Assembly: GCA_036009045.1 (NCBI GenBank)
Contig: DASYML010000035.1
Coordinates: 1 to 64,000, forward strand
DNA length: 64,000 nucleotides
Origin: DASYML01 sp036009045
GTDB taxonomy: Bacteria > Acidobacteriota > Blastocatellia > Pyrinomonadales > Pyrinomonadaceae
Direction: 5' to 3'
A program made the translations under genes and the position numbers. Under the pieces are notes generated by a model. The model was not told where the DNA came from, searched no databases, and saw only the letters and a program-made list of their open reading frames with translations. Each line of letters starts with the position of its first letter. Within the stretch, counting starts at the first letter, position 1. Of this stretch, positions 15,989 to 26,889 are shown piece by piece.

Positions 15989-18295
15989 TTATCGGACTTC
16001 AAAGAATTCGATAGAGGAAAGTTTCCAGGCCCCGTTCGTGCGCGCGAGCATGAGGACAGCCGTCCCCGCCTGGTCGCGGCCAAACTCCCTTGTGTTGAGG
16101 CTCACGTCTACGGCGAGGCGGTTGGCGTCCAACAGTTCGGTACGCAGGACGCGCGTCTGCCATAACTCAGGCTGGCTTCCGACGATGCCCTGCACGAAAC
16201 GGCTCAACTCGCCGGGCACGATGAGAGATTCCATCTCCGTCTTTTTGCCGCTCTTGACCGCCGCATCGAATTGGCCTACGAAACTCTTGGCCGCTTCGTC
16301 TATGGCAGGGGCCGCGCCCGCCTTGGCTTCCGCGTTGATGCGACCGGCACGCGCGGCGACCGTCGAAGCGTACTCTGCATCCGCGCGCACGGCTTCGTTA
16401 AAGCGTCGCGCGGCTTCCGCTGCCTGCCCTTTGCGTAAGGCCACCTCGCCGAGACCTATGTTGGCCCAGGCGAGCGCGGCTGGCGTCGGCGCACGCTCTT
16501 CCAGGGTCGCGCGAAACTCCTTCTCCGCCTCGTCCACTTTGTTCCCTGCAAGCAGAGAGCGCGCGAGCAGGATGCGTGCCTCCTGCATGTGCGGCGAGAT
16601 GGCTAGTTGTTCGCGCGCGAGGCTCTCCGCCTGTGCGTATTGCTGGCCCGCGTAGAGACGCGTCGCTTCGGCGAGCGCATCGTCGCTCTGGCGCGTGCGC
16701 GGCGCGATGTCGTTGGCGTAATCAAGTTGTGGATAGAGTTTGTCAGGATCAATCTCGACGCGCGAGATGCGCGCCTGTGTGTTGAAGACGGCCTCCGCGA
16801 AATTGCGCGCGGGGATGGTCGTGTCAACCGTTAAGCGTTCTCCGCTGGCGGTCGTCGCCGCGACCGTCACAGAGGCATCCACGGAACCCAGGTTGCGCAG
16901 CGCGGAGACCCACTGCGCGCCGCGTTGTTGCGGGACGCCCACCAGCAGGTCCATATCCGTCGGCTGGTCCAATTCATGGTCCAGGATGGCCTTGACGGGC
17001 GCGCCTCCACGCTCTACGAGCGCGGCCCTGAGCGCGGCGAGCGTGAGCCCTGTCGGAGTTCCCTTCCCGTTTTGGAGCGAGGCGCGGACGATGGTGTGGA
17101 AAGCGTCACGACCGAGGGCGCGTTCCAAGATGCGCCAGACCATCGCGCCCTTGTTGGCGACCGAACCGAAGTATGTATCATCGAGCGGCGTCGCCAGCGA
17201 GAGAGGTGCATCGCGTTTGGAGATCGCGACGTAAGCGGTGCGCTGGCGCATGCGCTCCGCGTCAGCCGTCTCGCGCCCGAACTGTTTCTCAAGAAAGAGA
17301 TTGGCGAGATACCTTGTCAGTCCCTCGCGTATGACGCCGAAGCCTTCGCCGCGCACGGAGGTCTGTCCGCCGATCCACAAACGCGCGACGGATTCGGCGA
17401 TGAGCAGGGCCGTCGTCGAATCAATCCTGGTCCGGCGAAAGACCGCGCTATCGAGCAGGACCGTGCCCGCGTCGTTGAAGCCCGCGCCGCGCGTCACGGA
17501 GACCAGATGGATCGGAGCGTCCGGCGCTGGGCCAAGCAGGCCCGCGTAAAACGAACGCGCCGCGCCCGCCAGGCTCATCAAAGCTTCGGCCTCCTTACGC
17601 TCTTCCGCGCCGGAGCCTTTCGGCAACCACGTCTGAACTCCGCCAGCTTCGCCCGCGCCCTCCACCCGCTCCCAATCGCCCGTCACAAAGAAAGGCTGGG
17701 CGTTGAGCGATTGCTCGAACATGCTGGAGAGACTGCGCATCTTATGCTCGACGCCGGATGAGACGGCGATCTCTCCATCCAATCTCAGGTTAAAGGGAGC
17801 AACGTCCGCGCCGCGCAGGGCGAACGGCGTGTTGGGCGCTGGATACCAGAAGGAGAGGGGCAGGAAGAGATTCCCGTTGGGCGAGATGGCGGCGAGGCTC
17901 GAATTGTCCGTCAGGGGCAGGCGATAGGCGACCGTCACTCTGGCCGTCGCATCCGGCGCGACGGAGCCTGGGATTCTGATAATCAAGCGCTGTAAATTGC
18001 CTCTCGGCTCCGGCTGCGAGGTGAAGGTGGTCGCCGCATCGTTGACCTTCACGGACTTAATCTCTGCCTTCGGATTGATGCGCACGGTAATGCTTGAGCC
18101 TGCCCCGCGACCAACGTTGCGGACGTTGAGTTCGGCGCTCGCGTTCAAGGCGCGCTCGTTGGCGGACACGTCAGCACTAATGTTGAAACTGGCGACCTGC
18201 CACGCGGCGCGCGGTTCATCCTGCGCCCGCGCGACATGAGGCGTGTAAACTAAAACGAGCAGACAGAAGGCTAGAAAGCAACTAAAGAATTTCAT
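15989..18295 (-). CDS. Exported M1-peptidase-like protein lacking the zinc site, with TPR tail
   Basis: 768 residues with a Sec signal peptide (MKFFSCFLAFCLLVLVYTPH, cleavage after ARA). The first 450 residues follow the M1 aminopeptidase plan: an N-terminal beta domain, then a helical domain. The position of HExxH holds 'IAESVARLWIGG': the Glu remains but both zinc His residues are gone. The downstream 'REGLTRYLANLF' matches the NEGFAxYL region. From about residue 540 there are TPR repeats ('YAGQQYAQAESLAREQLAIS'), and the C-terminus is a small NTF2-like-looking beta region. It is therefore probably a non-catalytic binding protein of the periplasm. Its position just before kdsC suggests envelope biogenesis, by context only. 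Confidence 0.75.
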   Translation of the reverse strand: MKFFSCFLAFCLLVLVYTPHVARAQDEPRAAWQVASFNISADVSANERALNASAELNVRNVGRGAGSSITVRINPKAEIKSVKVNDAATTFTSQPEPRGNLQRLIIRIPGSVAPDATARVTVAYRLPLTDNSSLAAISPNGNLFLPLSFWYPAPNTPFALRGADVAPFNLRLDGEIAVSSGVEHKMRSLSSMFEQSLNAQPFFVTGDWERVEGAGEAGGVQTWLPKGSGAEERKEAEALMSLAGAARSFYAGLLGPAPDAPIHLVSVTRGAGFNDAGTVLLDSAVFRRTRIDSTTALLIAESVARLWIGGQTSVRGEGFGVIREGLTRYLANLFLEKQFGRETADAERMRQRTAYVAISKRDAPLSLATPLDDTYFGSVANKGAMVWRILERALGRDAFHTIVRASLQNGKGTPTGLTLAALRAALVERGGAPVKAILDHELDQPTDMDLLVGVPQQRGAQWVSALRNLGSVDASVTVAATTASGERLTVDTTIPARNFAEAVFNTQARISRVEIDPDKLYPQLDYANDIAPRTRQSDDALAEATRLYAGQQYAQAESLAREQLAISPHMQEARILLARSLLAGNKVDEAEKEFRATLEERAPTPAALAWANIGLGEVALRKGQAAEAARRFNEAVRADAEYASTVAARAGRINAEAKAGAAPAIDEAAKSFVGQFDAAVKSGKKTEMESLIVPGELSRFVQGIVGSQPELWQTRVLRTELLDANRLAVDVSLNTREFGRDQAGTAVLMLARTNGAWKLSSIEFFEVR

Positions 18296-18324
18296 AGATC
18301 GTAGAATTAATTTTGGTGGCAGGC

Positions 18325-18798
18325 TTATCCCTGAGATTTACCGTTGCGGCCCTCGTTGATGTAACGCTCGACAGTTGTGATCAACCGGCCCAATTTCTCA
18401 TCAGTCTGTTTGTCGGCCTCCGCCAGCGAATCCATGCGCTCATCCATGTCCCTAGTTAATTGGACCAGTATACTGAAAGATTCTTCTAAGCGGTTGGTGC
18501 GTGATTGATAGTTCAGTTGCTCCTTCGCTAACAGAGCTAGATATTCGTCCGTGCTTGATTGCGCCTCTCTTAATAATGCCAGACGCTCGTCCGTAGTATC
18601 CAGACGCTTTTCCGTCTTATCCGCACGCTCATCCATGTTCCTGATAACCTGGACCAGCATGCCGAGGGTTTCTTCCAACTGGCCGGAGCGTGATTGATAG
18701 CTCAATTGCGACTCCGCCAGCTTATCAACCTTGATCGTCAACTGTGCCTGCTGTTCGAGGATGAACTGGACAGTATTTTGCATCTCTTCGCTTGTCAT
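18325..18798 (-). CDS. Coiled-coil protein of unknown function
   Basis: 157 residues, almost entirely heptad-patterned. It has internal repeats of the form 'LTIKVDKLAESQLSYQSRSG', seen again as 'LALLAKEQLNYQSRTNRL', and 'VQVIRNMDERADKTEKRLD', seen again as 'VQLTRDMDERMDSLAEADK'. There is no signal peptide or TM segment. It is a structural or scaffolding protein by appearance. It sits between kdsA and the M1-like gene in the same orientation. Confidence 0.65.
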   Translation of the reverse strand: MTSEEMQNTVQFILEQQAQLTIKVDKLAESQLSYQSRSGQLEETLGMLVQVIRNMDERADKTEKRLDTTDERLALLREAQSSTDEYLALLAKEQLNYQSRTNRLEESFSILVQLTRDMDERMDSLAEADKQTDEKLGRLITTVERYINEGRNGKSQG

Positions 18799-18872
18799 TG
18801 GCTCAAACCTTTCAAGACCAAATGATGGTCTCTGTTTAAGACGCTTGACGGCTTGACGGATTGTAACACCTT

Positions 18873-19706
18873 TTAATTAACCAGCGCGTGTATGTCTCGC
18901 AGCATCTTGAGCAGCGGTGCGAGGCGGGCGAGCGGGAGCATGTTGGGGCCATCGGAGGGAGCCTGTTCCGGCCTCTCATGGACTTCCATAAAGACCGCGT
19001 CAACGCCCGTTGCGACGCCCGCGCGCGCCAGCGGTTCGATGTACTGCGGTTGCCCGCCCGTGGCATGGCCGAGCCCGCCGGGCAGTTGCAGCGAGTGCGT
19101 GACATCAAAGACGACGGGCGCGCCGTACTCTCTCATAATCGGAAAAGCGCGCATGTCAACCACCAGATTGTTGTAGCCGAAACTCACGCCGCGTTCCGTC
19201 AGGAGCAGCTTTTCGCAACCGGCGGCCCGCGCCTTCAACACGATATTGCGCGTATCCTCAGGCGCTAGAAACTGTCCCTTCTTGACGTTGACGGCGCGGC
19301 CCGAACCGGCTGCCTCCGCGATTAAATCGGTCTGGCGACAGAGGAACGCGGGAATCTGTAGGATGTCCACGACTTCCGAGACCGCTTTGACCTGCGACAC
19401 GTCATGGATGTCTGTCAGGACGGGGACACAGACTTCATCGCGGACGCGTTTGAGGACATCCAGACCGGCGCGCATGCCGAGTCCGCGAAAGCTCTCTATG
19501 GATGAGCGATTGGCTTTGTCGAATGATGATTTATAGACGAAGTCGAGTCCCGCGTCGCGCGCCCTCGCGGCACACTCGCGCGCCATCATGAGCGCATGTT
19601 CGGCTGATTCGATGACGCACGGACCGGCAATCAAAGTCAGCCTTCCATCACCAAAAGTCGCGTTCCCGACGCTGAAAGATTTAACCTGCGTTTGTTCTGT
19701 CGTCAT
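18873..19706 (-). CDS. kdsA: 3-deoxy-8-phosphooctulonate synthase (KDO-8-P synthase)
   Basis: 277 residues. It condenses phosphoenolpyruvate with arabinose 5-phosphate to give KDO 8-phosphate, the first committed step to KDO. The family signatures are clear: 'LIAGPCVIESAEHAL' near the N-terminus, 'YKSSFDKANRSS' for the PEP site, 'VLTDIHDVSQ', 'KKGQFLAPED', 'FDVTHSLQLPGG' and the C-terminal 'HERPEQAPSDGPNML'. The start ATG (MTTEQTQVK) is supported by the lack of alternatives before the conserved block. It lies with kdsB and kdsC in the same minus-strand run. Confidence 0.95.
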   Translation of the reverse strand: MTTEQTQVKSFSVGNATFGDGRLTLIAGPCVIESAEHALMMARECAARARDAGLDFVYKSSFDKANRSSIESFRGLGMRAGLDVLKRVRDEVCVPVLTDIHDVSQVKAVSEVVDILQIPAFLCRQTDLIAEAAGSGRAVNVKKGQFLAPEDTRNIVLKARAAGCEKLLLTERGVSFGYNNLVVDMRAFPIMREYGAPVVFDVTHSLQLPGGLGHATGGQPQYIEPLARAGVATGVDAVFMEVHERPEQAPSDGPNMLPLARLAPLLKMLRDIHALVN

Positions 19707-19710
19707 ATTT

Positions 19711-19788
19711 CAGTTTTGAGTTTAGAGTCTACAGTTTTCAGTTTTCAGAAAAAAACAACCTGTCTTTGCTCAAAACTGTAAACTGCTC
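19711..19788. repeat. Heptad fold-back repeat: CAGTTTT type
   Basis: CAGTTTTGAGTTTAGAG... with repeated CAGTTTT units (19711-19748) is partly complementary to GCTCAAAACTGTAAACTGCTC (19768-19788). It lies between the kinase stop codon (19788-19790) and the kdsA start (19706). The same 7-mer family appears in a perfect form at 41543-41622. Confidence 0.7.
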
Positions 19789-21578
19789 TAAAAAGGATTC
19801 TTGAATATCTTCTTCAAAGTATTTTTGACCTTACCCATCGCCGAAGGCCCCTTCGGCTTCGGGCGCGGTGCGGTCCTGCGTGTGGGTCTCGCATCGCGCT
19901 CAGGCTCGCGGCGTCTGCTAGTCTCTCTCTCCTCCGCCTGAGAGGCTTCGGCGGATGGAGACGGCGTGGGCGAACCGGCGGGGGTCGGAGAGTTGAGCGT
20001 CTCCGCCCGTGCGCCAGCGTTTCTCGTAGACGCTTTATCGCCCGCCGAGCGAAGCGCCACGACCCCGACGATTAAGGTCAGAAAGGCCAGGCCGGTAACT
20101 ACTAACACAGTGGGTTGTCTGGCCCAGTATCGCCAGTCGTGTTTCTGGTCCAGATTGATGCTGATGCGGGAAACAGTGCCCTGATCGGCCTGAGGCTGCG
20201 GAGCAGCGGCAAGACCCGCGACATCAGCAGAAGCGTACGAATTAGTGTCGGCGGCAGTGTTGGCGGAAGTGCTGGCCGCGACGGAGGCGGCGGCGCTACT
20301 GGCTGAAGAGCTTTCGTTGAGTGAAGACCCGTCGGGGATAATGCCTGAAGAGACTTCAGCGACGTTGCTCGCGTGCTGGTCCTGTATCGCTGGCGGCGGT
20401 GGCGTTCCTATCGCTGGCGTTGATGGCGCTCCGTCATCCGCCACGGTATGGAGCATGGTCGTATCGCGCGTCTCGCTCTTGACGGCGGCGGCGCGGCTTT
20501 CGCGCAAACGCTCTATGTCTATCACGAGGCGTCCCGAAGGAGTCTCTGTTCCGGCGCTCCGCAACGACTCTATAGAGGGAGCGCCGTAGCTGCCCGCGTG
20601 TTCGAGGCCGAGACGTTCGGCGGTCGCGTAAAGTTCGCGGCGAAATGCTCCCGCGTCCTGCGGCCTGTCGTCCGGCTTCTTTTCCAGCGCGTGTAAAATA
20701 ATTTCTTCCAGCGCGGGCGGAATCGAGTGGACCAATTCGCGCGGCGGCCTGGGCGCTTCGGTCGAATGTTTGAGGGCGACTGCGAGCGGCGACGTGCCCG
20801 TGAAGGGCGTCACGCTCGTCAACATCTCGTAGAGAATAATTCCGAGGCTGTAGACATCTGCGGCGGGCGTGAGTTTGGCCCCGTCGCATTGTTCCGGGGA
20901 CATATAACGCGGCGTGCCTATCATGACGCCGACCTGCGTCAGGGTTTGATGGTCGTCGTCAAGCGCTTCAGCCGCGAGTTTAGCGATGCCGAAGTCCAGG
21001 ACCTTGACGACGGCGGGCGCGTGCGGGCGTTGCACTATAAAAATGTTGGCGGGCTTCAAGTCTCTGTGAATGATTCCGGCCTCGTGCGCCGCCGCGACCG
21101 CTGCGGAGACTTGCAGCATCATGGAGACGGCGCGGGCAGTATCCAGAGGAGCCTCGCGCGCGAGCACTTCGCGCAGCGTCACTCCTTCCAAGAGTTCCAT
21201 GACGATGTAAACGTACCCGTCTTCGGCCTGACCGAAGTCCGTGACGGCGACGGCGTTGGTGTGTTGGAGGCGACCTGCGGCACGCGCTTCCCTGCGAAAG
21301 CGTGCCTGCGCGGCCTCGTCTTCAACGAAGCGCGGGTTGAGCACCTTGACCGCCACGGGCCTATCAATGAGGAGGTGAGTGGCGCGATAGACAGTGCCCA
21401 TCCCGCCGACTCCGAGGCGTTCGTCCAGCCTGTACTTGTCATCAAACGTGCGCCCGATGAGCGGGTCCACAGGCAGGGCGACCGCGACGGTGGAATCCGC
21501 CTGCAAGGGCGTCCCGTCTTCGGGACACTCTTGCAGGTCGTTCGCGTAACGCAGCCCGCATGTGGGACATTGAAGCAT
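19788..21578 (-). CDS. Membrane-anchored Ser/Thr protein kinase
   Basis: About 596 residues from ATG at 21578; a GTG at 21590 adds four. The N-terminus is a zinc ribbon (CPTCGLRYANDLQECPEDG). A PknB-type kinase domain follows at about residues 45-310, with Gly loop 'GVGGMGTVYRA', Lys in 'VAVKVL', catalytic loop 'IIHRDLKPANIF', DFG 'KVLDFGIAKL' and APE-like 'SPEQCDG'. A long Ser/Ala/Thr-rich linker leads to one membrane segment ('VLVVTGLAFLTLIVGVVAL') and a basic Pro/Arg-rich extracytoplasmic tail. All catalytic residues are present. It is placed in the KDO/pyrG gene run. A PP2C phosphatase at 26975 could be its partner. Confidence 0.9.
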   Translation of the reverse strand: MLQCPTCGLRYANDLQECPEDGTPLQADSTVAVALPVDPLIGRTFDDKYRLDERLGVGGMGTVYRATHLLIDRPVAVKVLNPRFVEDEAAQARFRREARAAGRLQHTNAVAVTDFGQAEDGYVYIVMELLEGVTLREVLAREAPLDTARAVSMMLQVSAAVAAAHEAGIIHRDLKPANIFIVQRPHAPAVVKVLDFGIAKLAAEALDDDHQTLTQVGVMIGTPRYMSPEQCDGAKLTPAADVYSLGIILYEMLTSVTPFTGTSPLAVALKHSTEAPRPPRELVHSIPPALEEIILHALEKKPDDRPQDAGAFRRELYATAERLGLEHAGSYGAPSIESLRSAGTETPSGRLVIDIERLRESRAAAVKSETRDTTMLHTVADDGAPSTPAIGTPPPPAIQDQHASNVAEVSSGIIPDGSSLNESSSASSAAASVAASTSANTAADTNSYASADVAGLAAAPQPQADQGTVSRISINLDQKHDWRYWARQPTVLVVTGLAFLTLIVGVVALRSAGDKASTRNAGARAETLNSPTPAGSPTPSPSAEASQAEERETSRRREPERDARPTRRTAPRPKPKGPSAMGKVKNTLKKIFKNPF

Positions 21579-21614
21579 AAAAAATTTCACACGGCGCGTC
21601 GGGCGCAGCCAGGG

Positions 21615-22202
21615 CTAAACATCCTTTGATTGACTCAACGTTAGTATATACGGTGAGGAGTCCGCGCGGAACTCCGCGCGAGTGATAAAGTATGAAACCA
21701 CATCCGTATCTTGATGACGAACTTCCTTTTCATACCTCATCCCGGCCTTCTCCATGACCCTGTGCGAGCCGACGTTGGCGTGTTCGGCGATGGCGACGAT
21801 GCGCTCCAGCGTCGTTTCTTCAAAGGCAAATCTGAGACAAGCCTTCGCGGCTTCCGTGACCAGCCCCTGGTTCCAGCGCTCGCGCGCCAGCCCGTAAAAT
21901 AGCTCGACTTCGCACGTCTCATCCAAAAACGTAAAACCGCAGTAGCCGACTAATCTTCCAGCCTCTTTGTGGACCAGGGCGAACTGTCCGAAGCCGTGCG
22001 CGTCCCAAAATTCGCGGCTCCGCTTGAGAAATATCTCGACGCGCTCGCGCGGCATGGGTTTGCCGCCGTTGAGATACCTCGTCACCAGCGTGTCGCCCAA
22101 GATACGAGACACCTCGTCAAGGTCTTGCGGCCTGAACAGGCGCAGGAGCAACCTCTCCGTCTCAATCTCTATCTCGCGTCGGGCCATTTTTGGACCACTC
22201 AT
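21615..22202 (-). CDS. GNAT N-acetyltransferase (RimJ/RimL type)
   Basis: 195 residues, ATG eight bases after the pyrG stop. It has the typical opening 'IETERLLLRLFRPQDLDEV', the strand 'ELFYGLARERWNQGLVTEAA' with the acetyl-CoA pyrophosphate-binding loop, and the terminal 'HANVGSHRVMEKAGMRYEKE'. This subgroup acetylates protein N-termini, amino sugars or drugs; the substrate cannot be told from sequence. Confidence 0.85.
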   Translation of the reverse strand: MSGPKMARREIEIETERLLLRLFRPQDLDEVSRILGDTLVTRYLNGGKPMPRERVEIFLKRSREFWDAHGFGQFALVHKEAGRLVGYCGFTFLDETCEVELFYGLARERWNQGLVTEAAKACLRFAFEETTLERIVAIAEHANVGSHRVMEKAGMRYEKEVRHQDTDVVSYFITRAEFRADSSPYILTLSQSKDV

Positions 22203-22210
22203 TTAATTAT

Positions 22211-23914
<1,704 letters not shown>

Positions 23915-23989
23915 CTGTCTCCTCATGAAATATAGGGTTAAAAAGTTTAAAGGTCAGGAAGCAAAGCTGATGTAGTTAAACTGATAAAG

Positions 23990-24334
23990 TTAAGGCTCAA
24001 CCTTATTCACTTCATCTTTAATTCCTTCATCATTCGTCCCTGCGCCGTCTTTACCAACATCGTTTTTATCATCACCATCGCCGGATTCCTGCTGGTCGTG
24101 GTAATGGCCCGCGCGCAAATCATTTTGCACGGCGACGGCCTTCTCGGCTGCGGGGTCCAGAATCTTCTGCAAGCCCATCGCGCCGCCGCTCAGCAGCCCC
24201 TTACCGATGCTCTCCCTGAGACGCTCCTCATACTCTTCCTGCGTCAACTCGCGCGGCTGGTTGGCGCGCATCAGCCAGTACAGCCCGCCCCCCACAATCA
24301 ATACAATCACACCTAAGCCAATCCAGTCATTCAT
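23990..24334 (-). CDS. Small single-span membrane protein
   Basis: 114 residues: one N-terminal TM helix (LGVIVLIVGGGLYWLMRA), an amphipathic segment (ELTQEEYEERLRESIGKGLL) and an acidic Asp/Gly/Asn tail. I recognise no family. It lies between kdsB and pyrG in the same orientation, so it may be co-transcribed with them. Confidence 0.6.
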   Translation of the reverse strand: MNDWIGLGVIVLIVGGGLYWLMRANQPRELTQEEYEERLRESIGKGLLSGGAMGLQKILDPAAEKAVAVQNDLRAGHYHDQQESGDGDDKNDVGKDGAGTNDEGIKDEVNKVEP

Positions 24335-24342
24335 ATTAACTC

Positions 24343-24420
24343 AGTGACAAGTGACAGGTGACGAGTAAGAAGAAGATGTTGTTGTTTTAACTTGTCACTC
24401 GTCACCTGTCACTTGTCACT
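24343..24420. repeat. Heptad fold-back repeat: AGTGACA type, copy 1
   Basis: Perfect 24-base arms (24343-24366 and 24397-24420) are made of AGTGACA, AGTGACA, GGTGACG, AGT units. The loop ends in GTTGTTTTAAC. The left end is just upstream of the small TM gene. The right arm runs through the kdsB stop codon, so the last residues of KdsB (VTSDR) are encoded by repeat units. Confidence 0.85.
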
Positions 24421-25229
24421 GCTCCAAAAATTCCCCGCACGCGTTCTAAATCTTCCGGCGTATCAACGCCGATGGAGGGCGTGTCGGCCGGGACGACTCT
24501 GATGATGGCCCCGTGTTCGAGCGCGCGCAGTTGTTCGAGCGCTTCCGTGCGTTCAAGCGTTGATGTAGGCCAACTCGAATATTCTAACAAAAAGCCGCGA
24601 CGATAGGCATAAAGCCCCGTGTGCTTGCGAAAGAGCGCGAGCAGCGCAGGCTCTTCCGCGAGCGCCCGCTCAAGCGTCCCGTATTTGTTGACGGCCTCGC
24701 GCGGGAAAGGAATCGGCGCGCGTGAAAAATAGAGCGCCCGCCCGCTCTCGTCCATCAGGACTTTAACCACGTCGGCGCTCAGGACATCCGCCGCGCGTGT
24801 GATGGGTTCGCAGGTGGTGACGATGCTGGCATCCGTCGAAAGGCTTAACTCTTCGACCGCTCTTTCAATCGTGCGCGGAGAGATGAGCGGTTCGTCTCCC
24901 TGCACGTTGACGATGATGCCCGCATCTTCGAGGGTGCGCGCGACTTCGGCCAGACGGTCACTCCCGCTCGCGTGGGTCCCGCTCGTCATGACCGCTTCGT
25001 AACCGGCATCCCTGACCGCTTTGAGGATGCGCCGGTCATCGGTCGCCACGATGGCGCGCGAGACGTTGCGTGCGGCGAGGGCGCGTTCGACGACATGCGT
25101 AATCATGGGTCGCCCGGCTATCTCGCACAGGGGTTTGCCCGGAAATCTGGTCGAATGGAAACGAGCGGGAATGATGGCGACAGCTATGGTTTGAGGCAGG
25201 GTTTGAGGATTTGCGCCCGTGTCATTCAC
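24402..25229 (-). CDS. kdsB: CMP-KDO synthetase (3-deoxy-manno-octulosonate cytidylyltransferase)
   Basis: About 275 residues. It activates KDO with CTP. Motifs: 'VAIIPARFHSTRFPGKPL' for CTP binding, 'VATDDRRI', 'TSGTHASGSDRLAEVA', 'NVQGDEPLISP', 'YFSRAPIPFPRE' and 'HTGLYAYRR'. The start is not settled: GTG at 25229 leaves 14 residues before the first strand, and an ORF extension further upstream runs into a repeat and is rejected. The stop codon (24402-24404) lies in the heptad repeat. It is the first gene of the minus-strand KDO run. Confidence 0.92.
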   Translation of the reverse strand: MNDTGANPQTLPQTIAVAIIPARFHSTRFPGKPLCEIAGRPMITHVVERALAARNVSRAIVATDDRRILKAVRDAGYEAVMTSGTHASGSDRLAEVARTLEDAGIIVNVQGDEPLISPRTIERAVEELSLSTDASIVTTCEPITRAADVLSADVVKVLMDESGRALYFSRAPIPFPREAVNKYGTLERALAEEPALLALFRKHTGLYAYRRGFLLEYSSWPTSTLERTEALEQLRALEHGAIIRVVPADTPSIGVDTPEDLERVRGIFGAVTSDR

Positions 25230-25275
25230 GGGATAGCAGAATAGTCTCTGCGCTCGCCCCGTGTCAATGAAAAGC

Positions 25276-25387
25276 AGTGACGAGTGACGAGTGACTGGTG
25301 ATGAGCAGGAAGTAGAATGAGGGAAAGAAAGCAACAGGCAAGAGGATGTCGTTTTAACTCGTCACTCATCACTCGTCACTCGTCACT
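25276..25387. repeat. Heptad fold-back repeat: AGTGACG type, copy 2
   Basis: AGTGACGAGTGACGAGTGAC... (25276-25305) faces CTCGTCACTCATCACTCGTCACT... (25358-25387). The loop contains AGGATGTCGTTTTAAC, close to the loop of copy 1 at 24343-24420, so the two are homologous copies. The following stretch 25388-25715 shows no convincing gene; a 63-codon open frame at 25501-25692 has no ribosome-binding site or recognisable content. Confidence 0.8.
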
Positions 25388-25715
25388 GTTTTTCTTCCGT
25401 TTGACAGCGCCGCGTGCGCGCGTTTACCATGCAGTCAATGTAAAGATTAATATGATAAAGCTCTTACAGAGACATCATTTATCGCTGGTAATTAAACTTC
25501 ATGCTGCCGGGCATCAGAGAGAAAATCATTAACCTCGCGGGTCAGACTCCGCCGCCGCCGCGCCTCGCGCGTTTCGCCAGACCGCCGCTCGCGCACCTGT
25601 GCGCCGGGCAACGCGGCCCCGGCGCACGCCGCTTAAAAATCTTCCACGTCTACACGGAACGCCACATGAGCCAGAGGCCATTCGACCAGTGATGTGACAC
25701 GAGCGAGCAGCTTTC

Positions 25716-25741
25716 GACTCATGACTCATGACTCATGACTT
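25716..25741. repeat. Heptad direct repeat: GACTCAT x3
   Basis: Three and a half tandem copies of GACTCAT with no complementary arm nearby. It ends eight bases before the start codon of the next gene and so occupies its ribosome-binding region. Confidence 0.7.
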
Positions 25742-25748
25742 AATTATT

Positions 25749-26888
25749 ATGGGATTTGCAACCACAGCGATTCATGCGGGACAGGAGGCGGACCCGACGA
25801 CGGGTTCTGTCACGGTCCCTATCTATCAAACTTCGACTTACCAGCAGGAGGGGCTGGGCAAGCATAAAGGTTATGAGTACGCGCGGACGCAGAACCCTAC
25901 GCGGTTTGCGCTCGAACGCAATATCGCGGCCCTCGAAGGAGCGCGTTTCGGTTACGCCTTCGCCTCCGGGATGGCGGCGATTGATGCGACCATGAGGCTC
26001 ATCCGCGCGGGCGAGCACGTCATCGTCTCGGACAATACCTACGGCGGCACGTTTCGTCTCTTCGACAAGATTCTCAAGAACTACAACATCGAGTTCGATT
26101 TTGTGGACACCTCCGACGTGACGAACGTGGAAGCGGCCATCAAACCGAACACCAAGATGGTCTTCATAGAGACGCCGACCAACCCGGTCATGATCGTCAC
26201 GGACATGCAAGCCGTCTCGGACGTGGCCCACGCGGCGGGCGCGCGCGTCGTCTGCGATAACACGTTTATGTCGCCTTACCTGCAACGTCCCCTTGAATTT
26301 GGTGTGGACATTGTGGTTCACTCCACGACGAAATATCTCAACGGGCATTCGGACGGCGTCGGCGGCGTCGTCGTCCTGAACGATGAGAAGGACGCGGAGT
26401 GGATAGCATTCGTGCAGAACGGCGTCGGCGCGATTCTCTCGCCCTTTGATTCATGGCTGGTCCTGCGCGGGACTAAAACCTTGGCCCTGCGGATGGAGCA
26501 GCATGACCGTTCGGGACGCGCCGTGGCGGCTTTTCTGGAAGAGCATCCGAAGGTCCATAAAATCTATTATCCGGGTTCGCTCTCACACCGGCAGCACGAT
26601 CTGGCGAAGCGCCAGCAGAGGGGTTTCGGCGGGATGATAGCCTTCGAGGTCGGGTCCTTAGAGGCTGCGCGGACGGTGCTTGAATCTGTTAAGCTATGCA
26701 CCTTAGCCGAAAGTCTCGGCGGGGTGGAGACTTTGATTTCGCATCCGTTGACGATGACGCATGCCTCCGTCCTGCCCGAAACGCGCGCACGGCTCGGCAT
26801 CACGGAAGGCTTAGTCCGCATCTCCGTCGGCATCGAAGACACGGACGACATCATCGCGGACCTGGACCAGGCTCTCGGAAAAGTGTGA
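25749..26888 (+). CDS. Cystathionine gamma-synthase / gamma-lyase family PLP enzyme
   Basis: 379 residues from ATG at 25749; an ATG at 25728 lies within the tandem repeat. A Cys/Met metabolism PLP-dependent enzyme. Family signs: 'YEYARTQNPTRFALERNIAA', 'FASGMAAIDATM', 'VFIETPTNP', 'VVCDNTFMSPYLQRPLEFG', the PLP lysine in 'HSTTKYLNGHSD', and 'ESLGGVETLISHPLTMTH'. The family covers cystathionine synthase (transsulfuration to methionine) and lyase; residues here do not separate the two and no methionine gene is adjacent. Confidence 0.88.
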   Translation: MGFATTAIHAGQEADPTTGSVTVPIYQTSTYQQEGLGKHKGYEYARTQNPTRFALERNIAALEGARFGYAFASGMAAIDATMRLIRAGEHVIVSDNTYGGTFRLFDKILKNYNIEFDFVDTSDVTNVEAAIKPNTKMVFIETPTNPVMIVTDMQAVSDVAHAAGARVVCDNTFMSPYLQRPLEFGVDIVVHSTTKYLNGHSDGVGGVVVLNDEKDAEWIAFVQNGVGAILSPFDSWLVLRGTKTLALRMEQHDRSGRAVAAFLEEHPKVHKIYYPGSLSHRQHDLAKRQQRGFGGMIAFEVGSLEAARTVLESVKLCTLAESLGGVETLISHPLTMTHASVLPETRARLGITEGLVRISVGIEDTDDIIADLDQALGKV

Positions 26889-26889
26889 A

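Noticed and set aside
24343..25387. Tandem 7-mers resembling a CRISPR array
   Set aside because: Units are only seven bases, contiguous, without spacers, and arranged as fold-back arms; no cas genes in the window.
25501..25692. 63-codon open frame upstream of the PLP enzyme
   Set aside because: No ribosome-binding site, Arg/Pro-rich composition typical of random high-GC frames, no recognisable motif.
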